Origin: Brasilonema sp. CT11
GTDB lineage: Bacteria > Cyanobacteriota > Cyanobacteriia > Cyanobacteriales > Nostocaceae
NCBI RefSeq assembly: GCF_017982655.1
Contig: NZ_JABXYX010000085.1
Location: 1 to 34,146 of the forward strand
Length of the DNA: 34,146 nucleotides
Direction: 5' to 3'
This document shows, one piece after another, positions 20,301 to 28,556 of this stretch (the stretch's first letter is position 1; each line of letters opens with the position of its first letter). Under the pieces are notes generated by a model. That model saw only the letters and a list, made by a program, of their open reading frames with translations. It did not search any database and had not been told where the DNA came from. Both the position numbers and the translations under genes were made by a program.

Positions 20301-23300
20301 TGGGAGAAATTGAAGCAGCACTAAGTCAACAAAAAGATGTGCAAACATCTGTGGTCATCGTCCGCGAAGATAACAAGAGTGACAAGCGCCTAGTCTCCTA
20401 CATCGTACTGCAACCAGAGCATACTCGTACTGAGCGACTCGTGCCGAGCGGAGCCGAGGTAAGTCGAAGTACACCTACAGTTAAAGAACTGCGTAGCTTC
20501 CTCAAACAAAAGCTACCAGAATACTTGATACCAAGTGCCTTCGTCATTTTAGAATCTTTACCCCTAACCTCCAACGGCAAAATAGACCGTCGTGCCCTAC
20601 CTTCCCCAGAGCCAAGTCATAAATTATCAGATAAATATGTAGCTCCACGTACACCCCTAGAAGAAATCCTTGCACTAATTTGGCAAGAAGTCCTAAAAAT
20701 AGAGCTTGTAGGCAGACATGATAACTTTTTTACCTTGGGAGGACACTCCTTATTAGCAACGCAACTCGTCTCTCGTGTGCGTAGCAGCTTGAAAGTAGAA
20801 CTGCCATTGCGTTCGTTATTTGCTGCACCAACAATTGCAGAGTTAGCACCATTAATTCAGCAATTACAGCAACAAGATATAGAACTTGCTGCACCACCAA
20901 TTTTAAGGCGGGCAGAGAATACAGAACTACCACTATCTTATGCTCAACAGCGTTTGTGGTTTTTGGACCAGTTCGAGCCGGACAGTCCCTTCTACAACAT
21001 CCCACTGGGGTTGCGCTTTGTCGGAAATGTGAATGTTGCCGCTTTGGAACAAAGCTTCAGGGAAATTATTCATCGCCACGAAGCATTACGCACTAATTTT
21101 GTTTCCGTTGATGGAAAACCAACTCAAATCATTCAAACAGAACCAAATTGGTCACTGACAGTTATTGAATTGCCGCATTTACCCTGGAGAGAACAAGAAA
21201 TAGCTGCACAGAAATTAGTCCAACAACAAGCAATTGAGCCTTTTAACTTAGCTCATGATGCATTAATCAGAGCGACATTAGTGGTGTTGTCTCCTACAGA
21301 ACAGTGGTTATCAGTGTCTATCCACCACGTTGTCAGTGATGGCTGGTCAATGGGTGTGTTTGTCGAGGAGTTACAAGCACTGTACAATGCTTATTCTCAG
21401 AGTCAACCCTCACCTCTGTTGCCACTGCCGATTCAGTATGCAGATTTTGCCTTATGGCAAAGACAATGGTTGCAAGGGGAAGTACTTAATAGTCAATTGA
21501 GTTACTGGAAAGAACAATTGGCTAATTCACTCACATTCTTGCCATTACCCACAGACAGACCCAGACCTGCTGTGCAGACTTTCAATGGTGCATATCAAGA
21601 ATTTGCCCTGTCTGTTGAGTTAACTCAACAACTAACCAAACTGAGTCAACAGCAAAGGGTGACTTTGTTTATGACTTTGTTAGCGGCATATAATACCCTG
21701 CTTTATCGCTACACAGGACAAGAAGATATCCTGGTGGGTTCGCCAATCGCTAACCGCGATCGCACTGAGATAGAGGGATTAATTGGCTTTTTTGTCAATA
21801 CCTTAGTTATGCGGACTAACTTGACAGAAAATCCCACCTTTAGCGAATTACTTATCCGTGTTCGGGATATGGCAATGGAGGCATACTCTCATCAGTATTT
21901 GCCCTTTGAAATGCTGGTGGAAGCATTGCAGCCAGAACGGGATCTCAGCCATACACCATTATTCCAGGTAATGTTTGTCCTCCAGAATGCGCCCACATCT
22001 GGATTAGAAATGAGTAAGCTCAATGTTAGTTCATTGCCAGTAAAACTGACAACTTCCAGGTTTGATTTAACCTTAATCATGCAGAACAGTCCTACTGGGC
22101 TGATAGGATTGTGGGAGTACAGCACTGACTTGTTTGATGCTAGTACTATCGAGCGCATGACAAGCCATTTTGTCACCTTGCTTGAAGGTATTGTTGCTAA
22201 CCCTCAACAGCAAATCTCACAATTGCCCCTGCTGAGTGAAGTTGAGCAACAAAAATTACTTCTTGAGTGGAACGATACTCAAGTTGATTATCCCCTTTAT
22301 AAGTGCATTTATCATTTGTTTGAGGAGCAGGTAGAACTGACACCCAATGCAGTGGCAGTTGTGTATGAAAATCAACAACTTACTTACAACCAATTAAATT
22401 GTTGCGCTAACCAATTAGCTCATCACTTGCGCTCTTTGGGTGTAGGTGCAGATATTCTAGTCGGTCTGTGTGTCGAGCGTTCTTTAGAGATGATCATCGG
22501 ACTGCTAGCAATTCTCAAAGCAGGTGGGGCATACCTACCACTTGACCCAGAGTATCCACCCGAGCGTTTGAGCTTTATTTTAGACGATACTCAAGTTAAA
22601 ATTTTACTGACGCAACAGCGACTTATTGATCGACTGCCCCTAAATCAAGCAGACAAGTTTTGCTTAGATACTGACGCTGAAGAGATTTCTAAATGCAGTC
22701 AGAACAATATAATTTCTGGCGTACAATCAAATAACTTAACTTATATAATTTATACCTCTGGTTCTACAGGCAAACCAAAGGGTATAGCAATGAGTCAACT
22801 TGCCCTTTGCAATCATATCTTATGGCATCGGGACAATCTGAAAATTGCTCGTGGAGCAAAAACCCTACAATTTGCTTCGATTAGCTTTGATGTCTCCTTT
22901 CAAGAAATCTTCACTACCTGGTGTTCTGGTGGCACATTATTCTTAATAACTGAGGAATTGCGCTACGATACAAGAGCTTTATTAGATTTTCTGCAAGAAA
23001 AAGCCATCCAGAGAATGTTTCTCCCCGTTGTGGGCTTACAGCAACTAGCTGAAGTCGCTGTTGGTAGTGAATTAATTAATACTCATTTGCGAGAAATTAT
23101 TACTTCTGGGGATCAGTTGCGAATTACCCCTGCTATTTATGAGTGGTTGGGTAAACTCACTGATTGTACATTGCACAATCAGTATGGGCCATCAGAGAGC
23201 CACTTAGCCACCAGTTTTACTTTGCCTCATACAGTAGAAACTTGGCCGCTACTACCTCCCATTGGGCGACCGATTACCAACACGCAAATTTACATACTAG

Positions 23301-26300
23301 GTAAATATTTACAGCCTGTACCCGTGGGTGTAACAGGAGAAGTGTACATTGCTGGTGTGCTTTTGGCACAAGGCTATTTCAACCGACCCCAGTTAACACA
23401 ACAGAAATTCATCCCCAACCTCTTTAGCACTGATCCTGATTCCCGTCTGTACCAAACTGGGGACTTAGCACGTTATTTACCTGACGGTAACATCGAATCT
23501 TTAGGACGCATCGATAATCAAGTTAAAATTCGCGGTTTTCGCATTGAGTTGGGCGAAGTTGAAGCAGTACTGGGACAACTAAGTGATGTACAAGCATCTT
23601 GTGCGGTTGTTCGAGAAGATACCCCAGGTGATAAACGCTTAGTCGCTTACATTGTGCCACAGCCAGAGCAGAGAGTATCTGTAAACGTTGTGCGTAGCTT
23701 CCTAAAGGAGAAGTTACCAGAGTATATGCTGCCAAGTGCAATAGTTATCTTGGAAGCTCTACCGATTACCTCCAACGGAAAATTAGACCGTCGCGCTTTG
23801 CCTGCACCTGATTTACACAGTCAATTATTAGATCAGTATGTTGCTCCACGTAACCCAATTGAAGAAATTTTGTCACTAATTTGGGCGCAAGTGCTGAAAG
23901 TAGACCTTGTGGGCATACATGATAACTTCTTTGAACTTGGAGGACATTCGCTACTAGCAACGCAACTGGTTTCCCGCGTCCGTACCAACTTGAAAGTAGA
24001 ACTACCATTGCGTACCTTATTTGCTGCACCAACAATTGCTCAATTATCCCAAAACATTCAACAGTTGCAGCAACAAGACTTAGAAATTGTTGCACCACCC
24101 ATCTTAAAGCGGACAGAGAATGCAGAAATACCACTGTCTTATGCTCAACAGCGGTTGTGGTTTTTAGACAAGTTAAACCCAAACAGTGCCTCATACAATA
24201 TCCCCGTTGGCTTACGTTTAATCGGAACTATTAATGTTGTTGCCTTAGAACAAAGCTTTAGGGAAATTATTCATCGCCACGAAGCATTACGTACCAACTT
24301 TGTTGTCGTTGATGGAAAGCCTTTACAAATAATTCAAACCCCCACAAATTGGACAGTTACTGTTGTTGACTTGCAGCATTTACCCGTAACAGCACAAAAA
24401 ACGGCTGCACAGAAATTACTGCAACAACAAGCAATTGAGCCTTTTGACTTAGAGTCAGAAACATTAATCAGAGCGACCTCAATGGTGCTATCTCCTACAG
24501 AACAGTGGTTATCTGTGTGTATGCACCACATTGTTAGTGATGGTTGGTCAATGAGTGTGTTTGTCGAGGAATTAACAACGCTTTACAATGCTTATTCTCA
24601 GGGTCAACCCTCTCTACGAGACGCTACGCGAACACCTTTGTTGCCACTGCCAATTCAGTACGCAGATTTTGCCTTATGGCAAAGACAATGGTTGCAAGGA
24701 GAAGTACTCAACAGCCAATTGAGTTACTGGAAACAACAATTGGCAAACGCACCCACATTCTTGCCATTACCCACAGACAGACCCAGACCTGCTGTGCAGA
24801 CTTTCAATGGCGCACATCTGGAGTTTACACTTTCTGTTGAGCTAACTCAAAAGTTGGTAAAACTGAGTCACGAGCAAGGGGTGACTTTGTTTATGACTTT
24901 GTTGGCGGCATATAATACTCTGCTTTATCGCTACACAGGTCAAACAGATATTTTGGTAGGGACACCAATTGCTAACCGCGATCGCACTGATATAGAAGGG
25001 TTAATTGGCTTTTTTGTCAATACCTTAGTCATGCGGACGAACTTGGCAGAAAACCTCAGCTTTAACGAATTACTCCCGCGCATGAGAGAAATGGCACTGT
25101 CCGCCTATGCTCATCAAGATTTGCCCTTTGAAATGTTGGTAGAAGCATTGCAGCCAGAACGAGACATGAGCCATACACCACTTTTCCAAGTGATGTTCGT
25201 TCTCCAGAATACTCCTGCGTCTCAATTGGAGTTGACCGGGTTAAGTGCCAGTGAATTGCCAATAGAGACTTCCACGACAAAGTTCGATCTGACTTTAGTA
25301 ATGGAGAACACTGGCACTGGACTAGTGGGGTGGTGGCAGTACAACACTGACTTGTTTGATAGCAGCACTATCGAACGAATGATGGGTCATTTTGCGTGTC
25401 TGCTAGAAGGTATTGTGGCGAATCCCCAAGAGCGGATTTCGCAATTACCAATGCTCACAGTGTCTGAGCAACAGCAGTTATTAGTTGAGTGGAATGATAC
25501 TCAAGTAGACTACGCCTGCGATAAATGTATTCATCAGTTGTTTGAAGAGCAAGTTCAACGCACACCCGATGCTGTGGCAGTTGTCTTTGAAAATGAACAA
25601 CTGACTTACCACCAGTTAAATTATCGTACTAACCAGTTAGCTGATTATTTGCAGTCCTTGGGAGTGTCCGCAGATGTACTGGTGGGGTTGTGTGTGGAGC
25701 GATCACTTTTAATGGTGATAGGATTGTTGGCAATTCTCAAAGCGGGTGCTGCTTACGTGCCCCTTGACCCAGAGTATCCTAGTGAGCGTCTGGGCTTTAT
25801 GCTAGAAGATACTCAAGTTCCGGTACTGCTCACCCAACAACACTTACTTTCTCAACTACCCCCAAATCAACCAAAGCTGGTTTTTCTAGATGAAATATGG
25901 TTAGAAATTGGTCAAAACAACCAAGATAACGTTACTAGTAAAGTCACGGCTTGTGATCTAGCGAATGTGATTTACACGAGCGGTTCCACAGGTAAACCCA
26001 AAGGGGTGATGGTTAAGCATCAGGGATTAGTGAACCTAGCTCAAGCTCAGATTCAAATTTTTGGCGTAAACTCTGATAGCCGCGTTCTTCAGTTTGCTTC
26101 CTTGAGTTTTGATGCTTGTATCTGGGAAGTTATTATGACCCTGAGCACAGGAGCAACACTATACCTGGGAACAAAAGACTCAATAATGCCCGGTATGCCG
26201 TTAATGGAGCGATTGCGCGACTATGGCATTACCCATGTCACCTTACCACCATCAGCTTTAGCAGTCCTACCTACTGAAGAACTTCCCAAACTGCAAACAA

Positions 26301-28477
26301 TCATCGTCGCTGGTGAAGCCTGTTCCCCTGAACTAATAAAACTTTGGTCTGCTGGTAGAAACTTCTTCAATGCTTATGGTCCAACAGAAGCCAGCGTCTG
26401 TGCCACAGTAGCCAAATGCACTCCAGAGGACAACAAAGTTACCATTGGTCGTCCAATTGCCAATACACAAATCTACATTTTAGACTCGCAATTACAACCA
26501 GTACCAATTGGTGTACCAGGAGAATTGCACATTGGTGGTGCAGGAGTGGCACGAGGTTATCTCCATCAAAGAGAGTTGACACAACAGAAATTTATCTCTA
26601 ATCTCTTTAACGATAAACCAGATTTCCAGCTTTACAAAACAGGAGACATAGGACGTTATCTACCAAACGGCAACATCGAATACCTGGGACGCATCGACAA
26701 TCAACTGAAAATCCGAGGTTTCCGAATTGAGTTAGGGGAAATTGAGGCAATACTGAGTCAGCATCCAGGAGTTAGGGAAAATGTGGTAGTAGCCAGAGAA
26801 GATATCCCAGGAGAAAAACGCTTAGTAGCTTATTTTGTGCCGCAGTTGGAGCAAACACCAACTACTAATGAGTTACGCATTCTCTTGACAGAAAAATTAC
26901 CACAGTACATGTTGCCTTCTGCTTTTGTCAAGTTAGAGTTTTTACCTTTAACTCCTAATGGCAAGGTAGACCGCAAAGCCTTACCTGTTCCTGATTCCCA
27001 GAATACCCAGTTGGCAGTCACTTTTGTGGCACCACGTACCCCTGTAGAGAAGATATTGGCAGATATTTGGGCTAATGCACTGCACATAGAGAAAGTGGGT
27101 GTTCTAGATAATTTCTTTGAGTTAGGAGGTCATTCACTGACAACAATTCGGGTAATGTCTGAGATAAATGAGACTTTCCAGATAAAGTTACCGTTGCGCC
27201 ACTTATTTACCGCCCCAACTATCGCTGAACTTGCTTATACGATTGAATTTACCTCTGGGGCAGATTCTAGTGTCAGTGCAAATGAAATTACCAGCGTAAA
27301 CTTACAGGCTGAAGTCGTCCTAGATCAAATAATTAACCCTCTTAACCTAGTTTATCAACCTGTAAGTGAACCTGCGGCGATTTTTCTCACGGGTGCAACA
27401 GGCTTTGTAGGTGCTTTTTTGCTGGCTGAATTATTACAACAAATTCCAGCCGATATCTATTGTTTAGTACGTGCTGCTGATTTTACCGCAGGGAAACAAC
27501 GACTCGAAGAAACCCTGAAAGCTTATTTACTTTGGGAGGAATCTTTTAACTCGCGGATTATTCCAGTATTAGGAGATTTATCTCAACCGCTTCTCGGTCT
27601 TTCTGATGAGCAGTTTCGCCTCATTGCTGGGAAAATTGACTCAATTTACCATAATGGCGCTTTGGTGAATAATGTTTATCCATACGCTTTGTTCAAAGCA
27701 GCAAATGTCCGTGGTACTGAGGAAGTCTTGAGATTAGCTAGTCAAATCAAAATCAAGCCTGTACATTTCATTTCTACTGCTAGCGTTTTCGTCTCAGATG
27801 AGTATTTCAAATTAGATGTTGTTCTAGAAAACGATCCTCTGGAACACAGTCAAGGACTTGTTGGAGGCTATCCCCAAAGTAAATGGGTGGCAGAAAAGAT
27901 TGTCATGATGGCACGCGATCGCGGTTTGCCTTGCAGTATCTACAGGCTTGGTAGAATAACATGGCACAGTCAAACCGGCGTTTGGAATTCAAATGACCTG
28001 TTTTATAGATTCATCAAAAGCTGCATTCAACTAAAAAGTGTGCCAGAAATGAACAGTATGGTAGAAATTACACCTGTAGACTATCTTGCCAAAGTTTTAA
28101 TCCACCTGTCGCGGCAGCCAGAATCTTTGGGCAAAGCCTTTCATCTCATGAATTCTGATTCTGCTCATTGGAGTCAATTTATTAACTGCATCCGCTCTTT
28201 GGGTTACCCACTGCAACAGCTTTCCTATGAGGATTGGCAAGCTGAACTACTTCGCAATACCCAAATTTCTACTGATAACGCTTTGTATTCAGCTATATCG
28301 CTGGCTGAATACAATACATCTTCACAGTCGAATGCAACATCTAGCTTAAAATTGGATTACCAAAATACCCTCAATGGACTTGCAGATACCGCCATTCGCT
28401 GGCCGGAAGTAGACGATAAATTACTCCAAGCTTTCTTTGCCAACTTTAACAATTGGACTTTGGACAAAAAAGGATAA
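14336..28477 (+). CDS. ncpB: NRPS, four modules plus terminal reductase: Ile-Ser-MePro-Phe (NcpB type)
   Basis: Peptide synthetase of 4713 residues with order C-A-T four times, then R. The ATG overlaps the ncpA stop (ATGA). The N-terminus, MKLELSKTDRQNIEDIYPLS, fits a communication-domain acceptor. Its C domain must take a D-Gln donor and has HHLLLDG at 150-156. T-domain serines are 1032, 2138, 3205 and 4267. Later C motifs start at His1228, His2330 and His3397. Hand-read pockets are DAFFLGVTF (Ile), DVWHISLID (Ser), DVQFISQLA (Pro-like, taken as 4-methylproline) and DAWTIAAVC (Phe). The reductase starts near 4345, with the NADPH motif TGATGFVG at 4352-4359 and the YxxxK pair Tyr4512/Lys4516, and it replaces a thioesterase. 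In the nostocyclopeptide system this domain releases an aldehyde that closes onto the N-terminal amine as an imine. Several loops carry small repeat insertions. No MbtH-like gene or phosphopantetheinyl transferase is seen in the window. Confidence 0.93.
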   Translation: MKLELSKTDRQNIEDIYPLSPMQQGMLFESLYAPDSGVYFEQITCILTGNLDVKTFEQAWQHVVARHPVFRTAFLWESLSQPVQVVYRQINVTVETYDWRELSTLEQQQQLETFLDSERQQGFQVSQAPLMRLHLIQLDGNTYQFVWCHHHLLLDGWSSPLVFQDLLEFYQAISQGESLSNIGTVNYRNYIAWLQQQDRDLADKFWRQKLQGFTTPTPLTVDKPLSMREQHLGYSEQQIDLTVPATAVVMSFVRQHQLTMSNLVQATWGLLLSRYSQETDVVFGATVSGRPPELVGVESIVGLFINTLPVRVQISEQTELLGLLKDLQAQQVESGQFSYSSLAEIQKLSDVPKGTSLFESIVVFENYPVDTAVLQGNSDFSLSNFRWIEQTNYPLAVLVSPGEQLSPRVMYDASRFEDGTISRMLGHFRTMLEVIATNPQQRISQLLMLTESEQQQLLVDWNDTQVDYPQDKCIHKLFEEQVELTPDNVAVVYENQRLTYHELNSRANQLAHYLKSLGVKADALVGICVERSLEMVVGLLGILKAGGAYVPLNPEYPQERLIFMLEDTQLSVILTQEKLVHKLGDRLRRDFADSPEETLRERKANVICLDSNWDIINQQTQQNPTTSVKADNLAYVMYTSGSTGQPKGVSIVHRSVVRLVKKTNYISISAGDVIAQASNHAFDAATFEIWGALLNGARLVGVSKDLALSPSAFAVFMRSQSISVLFLTTALFNQIAQEVPSAFNSLRHLLFGGEAVDPKWVKEVLKNGAPQRLLHVYGPTENTTFSSWYLVQDVPEGATTIPIGQPISNTQIYLLDSQLQPVGIGVPGELYIGGDGLAKEYLNRTELTQEKFIPNPFSSDLNSRLYKTGDKARYLSDGNIEYLYRIDNQVKIRGLRIELGEIEAVLSQHSDVQVSCVIVREDTPGDKRLVAYIVTHQDCQPTMGEIRQFLKAKLPDYMIPSAIVILESFPLTSNGKVDRRALPKPDLDTALEEKYVAPRTPIEEMLALLWTQVLKVEPVGIYNNFFELGGHSLLATQLVSRIRTSFKVELPLRSLFAAPTIAELAPLIQRLQQDLELAAPPIFRRAENANLPLSYAQQRLWFLDQFEPNSSFYNIPIGLRLVGTLNVVALEESLIEIIHRHEALRTKFITVDGQTAQIIHNWREQENIPWTLSVVELQHLPWREQEIAAQKLVQQQAIESFDLASEVLIRATLVVLSETEHWLTVCMHHIVSDGWSMGVFVEELQALYNAYSQGQPSPLLPLPIQYADFAIWQRQWLVGEVLQNHLSYWLQQLANAPTFLPLPTDRPRSAVQTFNGAHLEFALSGELTQQLSKLSQQLGVTLFMTLLAAYNTLLYRYTGQTDILVGTPIANRDRTEIEGLIGFFVNTLVMRTDLAGNPSFNELLPRIREMALSAYAHQDLPFEMLVEALQPERDLSHTPLFQVMFALQNAPISEIELTGLNVSDLPIESSTAKFDLTLSMENTSTGLVGGWDYNTDLFDSSTIERMTGHFVKLLEAIVANPQERISQLQILTASEQQQLLIEWNDTQVDYACDKCIHQLFEEQVERTPNAVAVMFENQQLTYHELNCRANQLAHYLQSVGVSADVLVGICAERSFEMIVGLLGILKAGGAYVPLDPEYPQDRLSFMLEDTQVSVLLTQQHLVKKLPEHQARVLCLDTDWEIITQSVSKQNPITGMQATNLAYVIYTSGSTGKPKGAINTHLGICNRLLWMQQAYQLTEIDCVLQKTPFSFDVSVWEFFWPLMTGARLVVAKPGGHKDSGYLVKVILEQQVTTLHFVPSMLQIFLEEQGLKDCSSLKQVICSGETLPLELQERFFACLGCQLHNLYGPTEAAIDVTFWECQSKSNLKTVPIGRPISNTQIYILDQNLQPVPVGVPGELHIGGAGLARGYLNATELTQEKFIPNPFSGSRDAGEQRSRGLRERRRKIAQSPVPSHRLYKTGDLARYLPDGNIEYLGRIDNQVKIRGFRIELGEIEAALSQQKDVQTSVVIVREDNKSDKRLVSYIVLQPEHTRTERLVPSGAEVSRSTPTVKELRSFLKQKLPEYLIPSAFVILESLPLTSNGKIDRRALPSPEPSHKLSDKYVAPRTPLEEILALIWQEVLKIELVGRHDNFFTLGGHSLLATQLVSRVRSSLKVELPLRSLFAAPTIAELAPLIQQLQQQDIELAAPPILRRAENTELPLSYAQQRLWFLDQFEPDSPFYNIPLGLRFVGNVNVAALEQSFREIIHRHEALRTNFVSVDGKPTQIIQTEPNWSLTVIELPHLPWREQEIAAQKLVQQQAIEPFNLAHDALIRATLVVLSPTEQWLSVSIHHVVSDGWSMGVFVEELQALYNAYSQSQPSPLLPLPIQYADFALWQRQWLQGEVLNSQLSYWKEQLANSLTFLPLPTDRPRPAVQTFNGAYQEFALSVELTQQLTKLSQQQRVTLFMTLLAAYNTLLYRYTGQEDILVGSPIANRDRTEIEGLIGFFVNTLVMRTNLTENPTFSELLIRVRDMAMEAYSHQYLPFEMLVEALQPERDLSHTPLFQVMFVLQNAPTSGLEMSKLNVSSLPVKLTTSRFDLTLIMQNSPTGLIGLWEYSTDLFDASTIERMTSHFVTLLEGIVANPQQQISQLPLLSEVEQQKLLLEWNDTQVDYPLYKCIYHLFEEQVELTPNAVAVVYENQQLTYNQLNCCANQLAHHLRSLGVGADILVGLCVERSLEMIIGLLAILKAGGAYLPLDPEYPPERLSFILDDTQVKILLTQQRLIDRLPLNQADKFCLDTDAEEISKCSQNNIISGVQSNNLTYIIYTSGSTGKPKGIAMSQLALCNHILWHRDNLKIARGAKTLQFASISFDVSFQEIFTTWCSGGTLFLITEELRYDTRALLDFLQEKAIQRMFLPVVGLQQLAEVAVGSELINTHLREIITSGDQLRITPAIYEWLGKLTDCTLHNQYGPSESHLATSFTLPHTVETWPLLPPIGRPITNTQIYILGKYLQPVPVGVTGEVYIAGVLLAQGYFNRPQLTQQKFIPNLFSTDPDSRLYQTGDLARYLPDGNIESLGRIDNQVKIRGFRIELGEVEAVLGQLSDVQASCAVVREDTPGDKRLVAYIVPQPEQRVSVNVVRSFLKEKLPEYMLPSAIVILEALPITSNGKLDRRALPAPDLHSQLLDQYVAPRNPIEEILSLIWAQVLKVDLVGIHDNFFELGGHSLLATQLVSRVRTNLKVELPLRTLFAAPTIAQLSQNIQQLQQQDLEIVAPPILKRTENAEIPLSYAQQRLWFLDKLNPNSASYNIPVGLRLIGTINVVALEQSFREIIHRHEALRTNFVVVDGKPLQIIQTPTNWTVTVVDLQHLPVTAQKTAAQKLLQQQAIEPFDLESETLIRATSMVLSPTEQWLSVCMHHIVSDGWSMSVFVEELTTLYNAYSQGQPSLRDATRTPLLPLPIQYADFALWQRQWLQGEVLNSQLSYWKQQLANAPTFLPLPTDRPRPAVQTFNGAHLEFTLSVELTQKLVKLSHEQGVTLFMTLLAAYNTLLYRYTGQTDILVGTPIANRDRTDIEGLIGFFVNTLVMRTNLAENLSFNELLPRMREMALSAYAHQDLPFEMLVEALQPERDMSHTPLFQVMFVLQNTPASQLELTGLSASELPIETSTTKFDLTLVMENTGTGLVGWWQYNTDLFDSSTIERMMGHFACLLEGIVANPQERISQLPMLTVSEQQQLLVEWNDTQVDYACDKCIHQLFEEQVQRTPDAVAVVFENEQLTYHQLNYRTNQLADYLQSLGVSADVLVGLCVERSLLMVIGLLAILKAGAAYVPLDPEYPSERLGFMLEDTQVPVLLTQQHLLSQLPPNQPKLVFLDEIWLEIGQNNQDNVTSKVTACDLANVIYTSGSTGKPKGVMVKHQGLVNLAQAQIQIFGVNSDSRVLQFASLSFDACIWEVIMTLSTGATLYLGTKDSIMPGMPLMERLRDYGITHVTLPPSALAVLPTEELPKLQTIIVAGEACSPELIKLWSAGRNFFNAYGPTEASVCATVAKCTPEDNKVTIGRPIANTQIYILDSQLQPVPIGVPGELHIGGAGVARGYLHQRELTQQKFISNLFNDKPDFQLYKTGDIGRYLPNGNIEYLGRIDNQLKIRGFRIELGEIEAILSQHPGVRENVVVAREDIPGEKRLVAYFVPQLEQTPTTNELRILLTEKLPQYMLPSAFVKLEFLPLTPNGKVDRKALPVPDSQNTQLAVTFVAPRTPVEKILADIWANALHIEKVGVLDNFFELGGHSLTTIRVMSEINETFQIKLPLRHLFTAPTIAELAYTIEFTSGADSSVSANEITSVNLQAEVVLDQIINPLNLVYQPVSEPAAIFLTGATGFVGAFLLAELLQQIPADIYCLVRAADFTAGKQRLEETLKAYLLWEESFNSRIIPVLGDLSQPLLGLSDEQFRLIAGKIDSIYHNGALVNNVYPYALFKAANVRGTEEVLRLASQIKIKPVHFISTASVFVSDEYFKLDVVLENDPLEHSQGLVGGYPQSKWVAEKIVMMARDRGLPCSIYRLGRITWHSQTGVWNSNDLFYRFIKSCIQLKSVPEMNSMVEITPVDYLAKVLIHLSRQPESLGKAFHLMNSDSAHWSQFINCIRSLGYPLQQLSYEDWQAELLRNTQISTDNALYSAISLAEYNTSSQSNATSSLKLDYQNTLNGLADTAIRWPEVDDKLLQAFFANFNNWTLDKKG
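16086..16146 (+). repeat. Repeat-derived insertion in the Ile A domain
   Basis: The stretch encoding GDRLRRDFADSPEETLRERK has no counterpart in sister A domains, which go straight from LVEKLPE to QAQLISLD or similar. It starts with a HIP1 octamer (16086-16093) and contains ACGCTACGCGAAC (16127-16139), shared with the repeats at 7068 and 24611. It adds about 15 residues in frame, in a region between the A2 and A3 core motifs. Confidence 0.6.
20104..20205 (+). repeat. Purine-rich repeat insertion in the loop before LYKTGD, Ser A domain
   Basis: Between NPF and LYKTGD this domain has about 25 residues, rich in Arg, Gly and Glu (SRDAGEQRSRGLRERRRK), where sister domains have 5 to 12. The DNA contains GGGGAGCAGAGGAGCAGAGG and then CCAATCTCCAGTCCCCAGCC. 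Both are low-complexity sequences typical of intergenic regions in Nostoc. The frame is kept. This is the same loop that carries the heptad repeat at 12258 in module 3 of ncpA. Confidence 0.65.
20427..20472 (+). repeat. 46-nt small dispersed repeat near the end of the Ser A domain
   Basis: Sister domains read QPQVTPTISELR or similar; here about 16 extra residues (TRTERLVPSGAEVSRS) come before TPTVKELR. The DNA is bracketed by GTAC on each side, starts TACTGAGCGA, has GAGCGGAGCC in the middle and ends GTCGAAGTAC. It shares its start, core and end with the insertion at 6802-6845. Confidence 0.7.
24611..24633 (+). repeat. 23-nt repeat in frame in the last condensation domain
   Basis: This copy is identical to the one at 7068-7090 and lies at the same place in the domain (QPSLRDATRTPLLPL). 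No other condensation domain of the cluster has it. Shared position and flanks suggest that the two domains descend from one another after the insertion, rather than two separate insertions. Confidence 0.8.
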
Positions 28478-28556
28478 TTGTCTGCTTTTACGCAAAAATG
28501 GCTAGATTATGAACCATAATGTGACCAGTTGAAATTTAAATGTAAGGAACTGTATT

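Noticed and set aside
28506-28520. ATTATG-AAC-CATAAT inverted repeat before the first oxygenase
   Set aside because: Six-base arms in AT-rich DNA are weak evidence, and no known regulator site matches.
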